Below are positions 19,127 to 26,706 of a stretch of DNA of 64,000 nucleotides, one piece after another. The first letter of the stretch is position 1. Each line of letters begins with the position of its first letter. This stretch comes from Bordetella parapertussis (GTDB taxonomy: Bacteria; Pseudomonadota; Gammaproteobacteria; Burkholderiales; SG8-39), in the NCBI GenBank assembly GCA_945862265.1, contig CAMAXP010000011.1, forward strand, positions 37,166 through 101,165, written 5' to 3'. The position numbers were made by a program, and so were the translations under genes. The notes beneath the pieces are model-generated. The model had not been told where the DNA came from and ran no database searches. It saw only the letters and a program-made list of their open reading frames with translations.

Positions 19127-20101
19127 TTACTGCAGGCGGGGCTTGCGGAAGAAATCGGCGCGGTCCGCGGACTTGAGCGTCGCCTCGATCGCCTTGCCGC
19201 GGCGCATGAGCGCAAGCCGCACTTCAACGCCCGGGGCGCCGAGTCCCCAGACGGCGCGATAGAACGCCGCAAGCCCCTCAACCCGCTGTTCGCCAACCGC
19301 GAGGAGCGTATCGCCCGCCCGCAGGCCGGCCTGTTCGGCAGGGCCGCCCGGCGCGAGCCCGCCGACCCTCAGCTCGCCCTGGTGGTCCTGCGCATACAGG
19401 CCCAGCCAAGGGTGCGACGGCAGTGCGCCGCGACCGGTCTTCAGCATCGTCTCGAGGATCGGTGACAGCAGTTCAATCGGCACGAACATGTTGACCTGCT
19501 CCGCCTCGCCGTTCGCCTCGCGCTGCACGAGGAGCGAGCCCAGGCCCACCAGGTCCCCTTGCGCGTCGAGCAGGGCCGCTCCGCCCCACTGCGGATGCGC
19601 CGGCGCGGTGAACAGCGCCTCGTCGAGCAGGTATTCCCAGTAGCCCGTGAATTCGCCCTTTGCCACCAGTCGGGTCTTGAGAGCGTGCGCGATGCCGCCG
19701 TGCCCAAGCACGAACGCAGAGTCCCCCACCTTGACGTCCGAGGCGAGGCCACGCTGCAGGTGTGGCACCTCCAGCTTGCCCAGCGGCAGGATCAACCCGA
19801 ATCCGGTTGCCTGGTCGTAAGCCAACGGGTAGCCGGCCACGACCCTGCCGCGGTTGGTGGTCAGCCAGACCTGGCTAGCCTCGGTGATCAGGTAGCCGAT
19901 CGTGAGCACGAGGCCGTCCTCGCGGATCACGACCCCATAGCCGCCGCGCTCGGTACCCAGGGTGCCGGCCGTGAACGCATCTTCGGGGATCTGCGTTCGC
20001 ACCAGCACCATCGCGTCGAGCGCGCGCGCAAGGTCAAACTGGGTTTCCCCGGCCTTGGGCTGCAGTTCCTCAGGGAAGCCCCATTGCTGCTGCTCAGTCA
20101 T
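19127..20101 (-). CDS. HtrA-like S1C protease homologue with PDZ domain, catalytic triad lost
   Basis: A 324-residue protein with a trypsin-like fold followed by a PDZ domain (LGLYAQDHQGELRVGGL, then GPAEQAGLRAGDTLLAVG). No signal peptide is visible. Aligning by eye to DegP-type motifs, the histidine site TNxHV reads TIGYL, the aspartate site reads TGFGLILPL, and the serine site GNSGGP reads HPQWGGAA. All three catalytic residues appear replaced (His to Tyr, Asp to Phe or Gly, Ser to Trp). It is therefore probably a pseudoprotease acting as a binding protein. Its ATG overlaps the stop of the upstream amidohydrolase gene by four bases. Confidence 0.82.
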   Translation of the reverse strand: MTEQQQWGFPEELQPKAGETQFDLARALDAMVLVRTQIPEDAFTAGTLGTERGGYGVVIREDGLVLTIGYLITEASQVWLTTNRGRVVAGYPLAYDQATGFGLILPLGKLEVPHLQRGLASDVKVGDSAFVLGHGGIAHALKTRLVAKGEFTGYWEYLLDEALFTAPAHPQWGGAALLDAQGDLVGLGSLLVQREANGEAEQVNMFVPIELLSPILETMLKTGRGALPSHPWLGLYAQDHQGELRVGGLAPGGPAEQAGLRAGDTLLAVGEQRVEGLAAFYRAVWGLGAPGVEVRLALMRRGKAIEATLKSADRADFFRKPRLQ

Positions 20102-20985
20102 ATGCAGATCCTGTCACGGTGCTCCACGAGCGGCAGATCGGCGGCATTAGTCAATCCCACGCCCCCTTCGGACCAACCCCACCACTTGCACACGGCGCGC
20201 CCCATGACGAGTTCCTTGTCCTGCGCGGAAAGCCAGGGGAGCTCCTCGGTGAACATGGTCACGCACTGCCGCCAGGAACACGGCATCTTGGTGATGTCCG
20301 TCCCCCAGAACATCCGCTCGGGCCCAAAGGCGTCGAATACCTGGCGCAGATAGGCATGCATGCTCGTGAAAGGGTAGGGGCCACTCGAGTAGCCGGGTAC
20401 GCCGGTCGCCTTGACTGCGATATTTGGATGGCGGGAGAGTTTCAGGAGCTCAGGGATGTGCACCATCGCCGCATCATCCTTCAGCGGGGTAAACCCGCCC
20501 CGTCCGCCCAGATGGTCAATGGTCAGCCGCAGGCCGGGGTGGCGCTCCGCAATACGGCCGAATTGCGGCAGGGTGTCGGTTGCAAGAACTGCAATTGGAA
20601 CGCCTGCCCTTTCTGCGGCAGCCCACAGCCAATCGAGCGTGCCGTCCATCAACCAGCCGCGCAGGGGCTCGTGGAGGAAGGTGTAGCGCAACCCAAGCAT
20701 TCCCGGCTGGAGCCGCCAGTGTTCGACCAGCGAGCGATTCTCCGGTCGATCCAGCGGGAATGAACCGAGAATCGCGAACCGATCGGGGTGGGTACGCACC
20801 GCTTCAAACGCCACCTCGAGGCCGCCCGGATCCCAGCTCGGCGGATGGAGGACAGCCGCGTCGATGCCACCCTCGTTCATCAGACCCACGGCTTCCTCGA
20901 CAGTGAAAGCCGTGACCTGCCGGTGAGCGATGTTGCTTGGTAATCCGCTTTCCCAGATATGGATCTGGGCATCCACGATGCGCAT
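20098..20985 (-). CDS. Amidohydrolase family protein
   Basis: A 295-residue TIM-barrel metal hydrolase of the amidohydrolase-2 family (2-pyrone-4,6-dicarboxylate lactonase/aminocarboxymuconate-semialdehyde decarboxylase-like). Metal ligands appear in VDAQIHIWE (DxxxH, where the usual DxHxH is degenerate), LTIDHLGG and MFWGTDI. ATG at 20985 is chosen; an upstream TTG would add nine residues without support. It is translationally coupled to the pseudoprotease. The substrate is probably a lactone or keto-acid from aromatic breakdown. Confidence 0.85.
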   Translation of the reverse strand: MRIVDAQIHIWESGLPSNIAHRQVTAFTVEEAVGLMNEGGIDAAVLHPPSWDPGGLEVAFEAVRTHPDRFAILGSFPLDRPENRSLVEHWRLQPGMLGLRYTFLHEPLRGWLMDGTLDWLWAAAERAGVPIAVLATDTLPQFGRIAERHPGLRLTIDHLGGRGGFTPLKDDAAMVHIPELLKLSRHPNIAVKATGVPGYSSGPYPFTSMHAYLRQVFDAFGPERMFWGTDITKMPCSWRQCVTMFTEELPWLSAQDKELVMGRAVCKWWGWSEGGVGLTNAADLPLVEHRDRICI

Positions 20986-21077
20986 GCCGAAGCCTAACCG
21001 AACACGCGCCAAACGAAAACGGCCAGCGACACGGTGACAGCAACCACCCGAGCCTATGGCTGCCGCATCACGAGGCC

Positions 21078-21146
21078 CTATTCCGCCTTGACGCCCGCCT
21101 CCCGGATGATCGCGGAAAATTTCGCGACCTCGCCATCAAGGACGGG
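21078..21146 (-). pseudogene. C-terminal relic of a Bug receptor gene
   Basis: Read leftward, the last 23 codons give SPVLDGEVAKFSAIIREAGV followed by KAE and TAG. This is the standard C-terminus of a Bug receptor. No upstream part remains; instead two perfect copies of a 16-base unit (atcaaggacgggcgaa, 21135-21166) adjoin it. It lies just downstream of a complete Bug gene, so a duplicated gene was mostly deleted. Confidence 0.6.
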
Positions 21147-21166
21147 CGAAATCAAGGACGGGCGAA
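21135..21166. repeat. Two perfect tandem copies of a 16-base unit
   Basis: The unit atcaaggacgggcgaa occurs twice head to tail at the edge of a Bug gene relic. It may mark the deletion or slippage junction. Confidence 0.7.
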
Positions 21167-21220
21167 TCGAGAAGGGGAACTGACAAGAATCTGCCGAGTG
21201 AAAGTCCACGGCAAAACCGG

Positions 21221-22207
21221 CTAGTCGAGCGACAGGCCCAGCGTCTTGACGATCCCGCCCCAGCGCTCGATTTCCTGCTGCACGAACCGACCGTGCTGCT
21301 CAGGTGTGTTCGTCATCGGCAGCACCCCATAGTCGGAGAATTGCTTTTGCATCTCGGGCGAGGCGACGGCCTTGACGATCTCGGCGTTCAGACGGGAGAC
21401 GATTTCCTTCGGCGTCCCCGCCGGCACCATGCTGCCGATCCACGAAAACGCCTCGAAGTTCTCCAAGCCGGACTCGGCCACCGTGGGGACCGAGGGCAGC
21501 GCAGGGTGCCGTTCCCTGGTGGAAACGGCGAGCGCGCGCAATGTGCCTGCGCCGAGATGCCCTTTGGCTGCGCCGAAATCCACGAACATCGCCGCAACCT
21601 GCCCACCCACGAGGTCTTGCACGGCCGGCGCTGCGCCCTTGTAAGGCACGTGCGTGAGCTTGATATCGGCGCGCTGCGCGAAGGCTTCGGCCATCACATG
21701 GGCAATGCTCCCGGCACCGAACGACGCATAGTTGATCTTTCCCGGATTCGCCTTGGCGAAGCGGATGAATCCTTGCACGTCGGTCACCGACAGGAGCTTC
21801 GGGTTGACGACGAGCAGGAATGGATTCTTCGCAAGCACGCTGACCGCCTGGAAATCCTTTTTCGTGTCGTAAGTGATTTTGCGATAAATGCCCGGATTGA
21901 TCGTCAGTTCCCCGACGCCCGCGATCAGGACGGTGTAGCCGTCAGCCGGGGATCGCGCCGCCGCCTCCACGCCGATCATGCCGGCCGCACCGGGGCGATT
22001 GTCAGTGACGATCGACTGGCCGAGCGCAGTGGAGAGCCGGGTGGCGAGCGTACGGGCGACGAAGTCGGTGCCCCCACCCGCCGGAAACGGCACGATGAAC
22101 CGGATCGGCTTGGAGGGATAGCCCTGCGCGAACGCGGATGTTGCAATCGAGGCGGCAAGGACCAGGGCCGCCAGCAGGCGGGTCGGCAAGCGGGAAAATT
22201 TATTCAA
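21221..22207 (-). CDS. Tripartite tricarboxylate transporter substrate-binding protein (Bug/TctC)
   Basis: A 328-residue Bug receptor. Signal peptide to AFAQ, then YPSKPIRFIVPF, PAGGGTDFVAR, VTDNRPGAAG and RSPADGYTVL, with VPYKGAAPA in the middle. It is 13 bases downstream of the cupin gene, so the two form a leftward operon diverging from an alpha/beta hydrolase gene. Confidence 0.93.
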   Translation of the reverse strand: MNKFSRLPTRLLAALVLAASIATSAFAQGYPSKPIRFIVPFPAGGGTDFVARTLATRLSTALGQSIVTDNRPGAAGMIGVEAAARSPADGYTVLIAGVGELTINPGIYRKITYDTKKDFQAVSVLAKNPFLLVVNPKLLSVTDVQGFIRFAKANPGKINYASFGAGSIAHVMAEAFAQRADIKLTHVPYKGAAPAVQDLVGGQVAAMFVDFGAAKGHLGAGTLRALAVSTRERHPALPSVPTVAESGLENFEAFSWIGSMVPAGTPKEIVSRLNAEIVKAVASPEMQKQFSDYGVLPMTNTPEQHGRFVQQEIERWGGIVKTLGLSLD

Positions 22208-22220
22208 GTTGGATTGCCCC

Positions 22221-22754
22221 TCAGGCCTGCTTCAGATGTGCGTCGCGACCCTCGAACAGCTTCGCATCGGCATAGCCCAGCAGCTCGGTTTTGCCGCTCT
22301 TGCCCAGCATGACCTGCATGAAGATCGTTTCCTTGGTGTTGTTCTGGTAACCGTGGATCACGCCCCTGGGACAGGAAGCGCAGTCCCACTCATTCAGCAA
22401 GGTCTCGAGGCGCTCGCCGTCCCCAGTCTCGAAGAACACCGTGAGCTGCCCCTTGAGCACGAAGAACACTTCCTCGACTTCGTGGGTATGGGCCGCATTG
22501 CCCTGCCCCGGCGGCACTTCCATGATGCTCAAGGTCAAGCCGCCCTGGGGGATCACCCCGGTCTCGGTACCCCCGTTGGTGTTCCCGATGAACTGGTAGC
22601 GCGCACGCTTCCAGCCTTCAAACGCCGCATCGGCGTAGGCATTCCAGTTTGCCGGGCGCTCCTTGAATCGGGCGGTGTACTTCGCCGCAATGTCATCGAG
22701 AGACATCCCGACGACGTTCGGATCCATTTCGTGACGGGCTTTTGCGTTCGCCAT
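22221..22754 (-). CDS. Cupin domain-containing protein
   Basis: A 177-residue single-cupin protein. The first cupin motif is AAHTHEVEEVFFVLKGQLTV with the metal-binding HxH...E; the second is near PRGVIHGYQN. Cupins of this size act as dioxygenases, isomerases or binding proteins. ATG at 22754 has GGGAG upstream. It is in operon with a Bug receptor and divergent from an alpha/beta hydrolase, and may process the imported compound. Confidence 0.87.
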   Translation of the reverse strand: MANAKARHEMDPNVVGMSLDDIAAKYTARFKERPANWNAYADAAFEGWKRARYQFIGNTNGGTETGVIPQGGLTLSIMEVPPGQGNAAHTHEVEEVFFVLKGQLTVFFETGDGERLETLLNEWDCASCPRGVIHGYQNNTKETIFMQVMLGKSGKTELLGYADAKLFEGRDAHLKQA

Positions 22755-22850
22755 GGCCTGCTCCCCTGTTCGTAATGCGTGCGCAACTATACTATCGCAG
22801 CGATCGAAATCCCACGTGCAGTTTGTCGAAACACCGGAGGCGAGAATTCC

Positions 22851-23849
22851 ATGAGCGAAGCATTGCCGGCCGCTTGGGCCAAGATCACCCGGGACCTTTC
22901 CTTGCATGGCGGCGACCGTCCCATGGCCGCGTTGCCGGACGCAACGCGGGCCCTTATGGCCGAGATTGGCCCGAAATGGGGTACCGACATTCAGAAGTAT
23001 CGCGACATGGTGCTCGCGGCCTACGCACCGCTACTCGCAAATTCACCCAAAGACGGCGTCACCGTAACTCGCGAGCACGCCTACGGCCCGCACGAACGTC
23101 ACCGGCTCGATGTGTTTCGTCCGGAAGGCGCCGAGCGCGCCCCGGTCGTGGTGTTCGTGCACGGGGGCGCTTTCCTGCGTGGCAGCAAGAGCGTGCCCGA
23201 TGGCATTTACGACAACGTCACCTACTGGTTCGCGCGCCAGGGGTGCCTCGGGGTCAATATCGAATACAGGCTCGCGCCCGAGGCACCGTTCCCGGCGGGC
23301 GCGGAAGACCTTGCCGCCGCAGTGACTTGGGTCAAGCAGAATGCGGCAGCCCATGGAGGCGATCCGGAGAAGATCTTCCTGGTGGGCCATTCGGCCGGCG
23401 CGACGCACGTCGCCGGATATGCGTTCGACCCGAACATTGCGGCCAAGCCAGGTGCCGAACTCTGCGGAATGGTCCTCATCAGCGGCCGCCTGCGCATCGA
23501 CGCCTCGCCGGAGAACCCCAACGCCCGCGGCGTGCGCGCGTATTTCGGCGAAGACGAGTCGCTGTACGAAGTGCGCTCCCCTGTCACCCATGCGCACCTA
23601 TGCCGGCAGCCGGTCATGATTGCGATCGCCGAATTCGACAATCCGCTGCTTGATATCTACGGCGCCGAGTTTTTCTGGCGGGTGGCGATGAAGAGCCGGA
23701 AGGCACCGCGGTTCGTGCGCATGGCCCTGCACAACCACAGTTCGATGGCCATGCACTTCAATACGGGAGAGGAAGTGCTCGGCCGCGAAATACTGCGGTT
23801 CATGGTCGAGAATTCTGGCTACGGCCCGGGAGCCTTGGTCAGGCCATAG
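22851..23849 (+). CDS. Alpha/beta hydrolase (HSL-type esterase-like)
   Basis: A 332-residue hydrolase of the hormone-sensitive-lipase-like family. The oxyanion motif is VFVHGGAFLRG and the nucleophile is in GHSAGATH. IEYRLAPEAPFPAG is the typical linker; the late HNHSSM region carries the catalytic histidine. GGAGG nine bases before the ATG at 22851 fixes the start. It shares detailed similarity (VPDGIYDNV, VNxxYRLAP, GHSAGATH) with the island hydrolase at 24939-25862. That suggests two related ester or amide hydrolases on either side of the integration site. Confidence 0.9.
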   Translation: MSEALPAAWAKITRDLSLHGGDRPMAALPDATRALMAEIGPKWGTDIQKYRDMVLAAYAPLLANSPKDGVTVTREHAYGPHERHRLDVFRPEGAERAPVVVFVHGGAFLRGSKSVPDGIYDNVTYWFARQGCLGVNIEYRLAPEAPFPAGAEDLAAAVTWVKQNAAAHGGDPEKIFLVGHSAGATHVAGYAFDPNIAAKPGAELCGMVLISGRLRIDASPENPNARGVRAYFGEDESLYEVRSPVTHAHLCRQPVMIAIAEFDNPLLDIYGAEFFWRVAMKSRKAPRFVRMALHNHSSMAMHFNTGEEVLGREILRFMVENSGYGPGALVRP

Positions 23850-23901
23850 TGTAGGTGCGACACCGCATACTGTCGGTGACCAAAGTGCTGCTTGTACGAA
23901 T

Positions 23902-23947
23902 TTGGCGCGCCCAGAGAGATTCGAACTCCGGCCCTCTTGATTCGTAG
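23902..23947 (-). repeat. tRNA-Arg 3'-half fragment (att-like copy C)
   Basis: Read leftward the sequence runs from the anticodon loop CTACGAA through GAGTTCGAATCTCTCTGGG to CGCGCCA, matching the 3' half of the tRNA-Arg gene at 34925-35001 with a few changes in the anticodon-stem/variable part. The 5' half is absent and there is no terminator copy. It is the leftmost of three such copies and probably an old integration end. Confidence 0.75.
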
Positions 23948-24009
23948 TTGGCCCAGGGAAACATTGGAAACCGGGGTCAGAGCAATCTGACCCACGAACG
24001 CTGGACGCC

Positions 24010-24300
24010 CTATCCGTGCAACGCCTCTATCGCTTTCGGGTTCAAGGCCACGATCTTAAGCAACGCCCTGGCGGGCCCGGTGGGCTGGGTGCGGTGCTGC
24101 TCCCAGTTCTGGAGCGTGCGCAGGTTCACGCCGATCAACTTTGCGAACTGGCTTTGGCTGATCTGGGCTGCTTCGCGGATGGTACGCACGTCAGGCGCGG
24201 GCACTTCAGTCGACTTTGCGCCACGCACCGTCTTTCCCGCAATGTGGCGCTTCATCTCGCGCACACCTTTGACCAGCTGGTCGAAATGCTCCTTATCCAT
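24010..24300 (-). CDS. HigA/NadS-type XRE antitoxin
   Basis: A 96-residue antitoxin and repressor. The helix-turn-helix is in IREAAQISQSQFAKLIGV followed by RTLQNWEQ, and the PTGPARALLKI tail is typical of the NadS/HigA-like group. It overlaps the toxin gene by eight bases, toxin first, the HigBA order. It should bind the palindrome at 24621-24641 and repress both genes. Confidence 0.88.
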   Translation of the reverse strand: MDKEHFDQLVKGVREMKRHIAGKTVRGAKSTEVPAPDVRTIREAAQISQSQFAKLIGVNLRTLQNWEQHRTQPTGPARALLKIVALNPKAIEALHG

Positions 24301-24613
24301 TTTCGATGTCCTTCATCAGTTGTGCCAGCGTCTTGATCTGCTTGGGCGTCAGGTCGGCTTGCGTGCTCTTTGCATACGCGAAAATCAGGTAGATGCGTTC
24401 TTTCGGTACATGCCGGTAGTAGATCACCCTCGCCCCGCCCCGCTTGCCGCGTCCTCCTGCACTCCAGCGCACCTTACGCAACCCGGATCCGCCTGGAATC
24501 ACGTCGCCTGCGTCCGGCTTGGCGAGCAGGAAGTTCTGCAGGCTGCGCAGGTCCTCGTCGCTCCACTGCCCGACGCGGAAAGCGATGAACGGCGTGAGTT
24601 CTACAAAGACCAT
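24293..24613 (-). CDS. RelE/HigB-family toxin
   Basis: A 106-residue toxin of the RelE/ParE superfamily, HigB-like (phage Gp49-like) group. Typical text is FVELTPFIAFR at the start, GLRKVRWSAGGRGKRGGARV in the middle and IYLIFAYAKS near the end. Such toxins cleave mRNA on the ribosome. The ATG at 24613 is chosen; a TTG one codon earlier is open too. The predicted transcription start falls at the start codon, so the mRNA may be leaderless. It lies with its antitoxin between two tRNA-Arg fragments. Confidence 0.88.
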   Translation of the reverse strand: MVFVELTPFIAFRVGQWSDEDLRSLQNFLLAKPDAGDVIPGGSGLRKVRWSAGGRGKRGGARVIYYRHVPKERIYLIFAYAKSTQADLTPKQIKTLAQLMKDIENG

Positions 24614-24619
24614 CAATGT

Positions 24620-24648
24620 ACTATACGCGGCTCGCGTATAGCCTGCAA
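24620..24648 (-). promoter_or_regulatory. higBA promoter and operator
   Basis: Read leftward there is TTGCAG, a 17-base spacer and TATAGT, a good sigma-70 promoter. A perfect 9-bp inverted repeat (CTATACGCG-gct-CGCGTATAG, 24621-24641) fills the spacer and part of the -10. This is the expected HigA operator. The -10 ends seven bases before the toxin ATG, leaving almost no leader. Confidence 0.7.
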
Positions 24649-24756
24649 TCGACTCCGACCCCGCTTCTATTCAATGAGCGCCGCCGTAGAAGCCCCCACC
24701 TTGTGGCAACCGGGCCATTTTCTTCGGGCCAAGGACATTTAGTACCGCCCCAAACG

Positions 24757-24835
24757 AAAACGGCCTACCTTGCGGTAAGCCGTTGATGAAGCTGGCGCGC
24801 CCAGAGAGATTCGAACTCCCGAACCCTTGGTTCGT
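24757..24835 (-). repeat. tRNA-Arg 3'-half plus terminator (att-like copy B)
   Basis: About 79 bases match 34889-34967 with only a handful of differences. Read leftward they run from the anticodon ACGAA through the T-arm and CCA end to the AACGG...CCGTT hairpin with its T-rich tail. The 5' half of the tRNA is missing. This is a direct repeat at a distance of 10,132 bases from the intact gene and marks the left end of the catabolic island. Confidence 0.85.
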
Positions 24836-24938
24836 TGTTGACGCCCGCGATCAATCCCAGCCACCATGTCTGGGTTGCGACCATGATTGCCTTGCCCGCG
24901 GCGCTGGAACCGATCCCGATTGAACATCCGAAGCCACC

Positions 24939-25862
24939 TCACCCAACGCCGCGAACAAAGGACAAAAGGTCGCCGCCGAGATCATCGATCTCGCAGTTGA
25001 TTTGCAGCGCAGAAGACACGTGGTTGTGGTTCGGCAGAAGACGGAACGCTGGCATTTTTCGATCGCATTTCAGCAACGCATCGAGCAGAGCGATCGATGG
25101 CCAGGTGAAGTGATACGGCTCAAGTGCGGACATTGCGATGAACACCGGGGGGTGCCCGGAGCGCACATGGTCGAAAGGCCACATAGTCGGCCAGCGGGCA
25201 ACGTCTTCTCCGTAGTACGCGAATTGGTTGGGCCTCGGGGGATCGCTGGTGTAGCCGGGATGCGTTGCCGCGTACACACCTGATATCAGCGCGACTCCAG
25301 CCACGCCTGGGCCATCCGCACCGTGAATCTCTCGCATGAATGTCCACGTCGCCGCATGCGTAGCTCCTGCAGAATGACCCACGACAAAAATTCGCTCCGG
25401 ATCTCCGCCAAAGCGACGCGCATTTTCCCGCAGCCACACTACAGCGCGCCCTACGTCCTCTCCACCGCTCGGCCAGCGATGCGTGGGTGCGAGGCGATAC
25501 GTCGCGTTGACCCCTACCATTCCGTGCCGCGCGAAGAAAGTGGACACATTGTCGTAGATGATGCCCGGTACGGGACTTCGTTCACCCGCTATGTACCCTC
25601 CGCCATGCAGGAACATAACCACGGGAACGAGGCCACTGGAAGGGTGCTCGGGGGTAAACACGTCCAGCAGGTGCCGTTCGTCGGGACCATATGCCAGATT
25701 CCGCTGCGCGATGACGCCGGCCCTTGGTGCCCGCTCCTGTAGCGGAACGTACAGGGCATAGGTGCGTTTGAGAACGTCCTCGTCGAAGATGGGGCCGATG
25801 CGGCGGAGCTCCGCATGGACCCGCTTCGCTTCGTCCACGGATGCGGCGTCAGGCGCGTTCAC
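24939..25862 (-). CDS. Alpha/beta hydrolase (HSL-type esterase-like)
   Basis: A 307-residue hydrolase. Oxyanion motif VMFLHGGGYIAG, nucleophile in VVGHSAGATHAATW, late histidine in LLPNHNHVSS. It resembles the hydrolase at 22851-23849 over its core. The GTG at 25862 overlaps the previous gene by 14 bases; no clear ribosome binding site is seen, so translation is probably coupled. It is the last gene of the island operon and may hydrolyse an ester or amide formed after oxygenation. Confidence 0.87.
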   Translation of the reverse strand: MNAPDAASVDEAKRVHAELRRIGPIFDEDVLKRTYALYVPLQERAPRAGVIAQRNLAYGPDERHLLDVFTPEHPSSGLVPVVMFLHGGGYIAGERSPVPGIIYDNVSTFFARHGMVGVNATYRLAPTHRWPSGGEDVGRAVVWLRENARRFGGDPERIFVVGHSAGATHAATWTFMREIHGADGPGVAGVALISGVYAATHPGYTSDPPRPNQFAYYGEDVARWPTMWPFDHVRSGHPPVFIAMSALEPYHFTWPSIALLDALLKCDRKMPAFRLLPNHNHVSSALQINCEIDDLGGDLLSFVRGVG

Positions 25863-26706
25863 GGCGGCGGATGAAGTCTCGCCACACCGGGGCGATCCGC
25901 GCACCCTGCAGGTTGGAGACTTCGGGGTAGGGCACGACATTGAACACCTTGTCCCATTCCTCCAGCGTAACCACAGGCTCGTGGTAGTCGGAGTACCTGA
26001 GCAGGGTGTGGATACGTTCGGCGGCCGCTGTTGGGTGCACCGGATCGGCACCTCCCGTCACAATCGCAGGCACGTCGAGCGCACGCCACTCAGCCTCGGA
26101 AAGCCGGCAACCGGCGGTAGGAAGATCGGCGCTCGTCGTAAAGTACGACTCCCAGTAGGCCATCTGACGCACAAAATCCAGTCGGTCTCTCGCGAGTAGG
26201 CGGTCGCGATTCGAAGGCATTTTCTTAATTGTGGCGGCGAACATCGGCGTGTCAGCGACCGCCACCATCCCGTGACGCAATGCTGGCCGGATGTATTGCC
26301 GGTACATGTTGCGCGGCAGGCGCTCGGCCGGCACCTCACCTCCCGACGGCCAGGCGAGCATCAGGCCTTTCACCATTTCGGGGTGCTTGTGACAAAGTAT
26401 CGGTGTTGTCCGACAGCCGGCATATTCTCCGACGTAGCAAGGCGCCAGCTTCAGCGCAGAAATTAGCCCGGCAAGCTGGTCAGCCCAAAGATCGGCTTCG
26501 GATTCCTCGCCTTCAAGGACGATGGACGAGCCGCCGTCGGTGTTCGAGCGATCCCAGGTGATCACGCGAAACTCCTTTGCGAGCTCCGCAGCAACGACCT
26601 GCATCACATAGCCGCCCCATCGCCCGCCAGGCGTAAGTACTACGGGCGTGCCCGTGCCGTGCTCTTCGTACCGAATCTTGACCGCCCCGAGCCTGACCTC
26701 AGGCAT
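25849..26706 (-). CDS. Alpha/beta-hydrolase-fold protein with altered nucleophile
   Basis: A 285-residue protein of the single-domain alpha/beta hydrolase fold, with VVLTPGGRWGG, ITWDRSNTDGGSS and the PAIVTGGADPVHP segment that precedes the catalytic acid. The nucleophile elbow, normally GxSxG, reads VGEYAGCRTT, so serine is replaced by tyrosine. It may be a non-hydrolytic member such as a cofactor-free oxygenase or lyase, or a binding protein. ATG at 26706 overlaps the Rieske gene by eight bases. Confidence 0.82.
   Translation of the reverse strand: MPEVRLGAVKIRYEEHGTGTPVVLTPGGRWGGYVMQVVAAELAKEFRVITWDRSNTDGGSSIVLEGEESEADLWADQLAGLISALKLAPCYVGEYAGCRTTPILCHKHPEMVKGLMLAWPSGGEVPAERLPRNMYRQYIRPALRHGMVAVADTPMFAATIKKMPSNRDRLLARDRLDFVRQMAYWESYFTTSADLPTAGCRLSEAEWRALDVPAIVTGGADPVHPTAAAERIHTLLRYSDYHEPVVTLEEWDKVFNVVPYPEVSNLQGARIAPVWRDFIRRRERA

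Noticed and set aside
23902..24835. Two additional complete tRNA-Arg genes
   Set aside because: Both copies lack the 5' half (acceptor 5' strand and D-arm), so they cannot fold as tRNAs.
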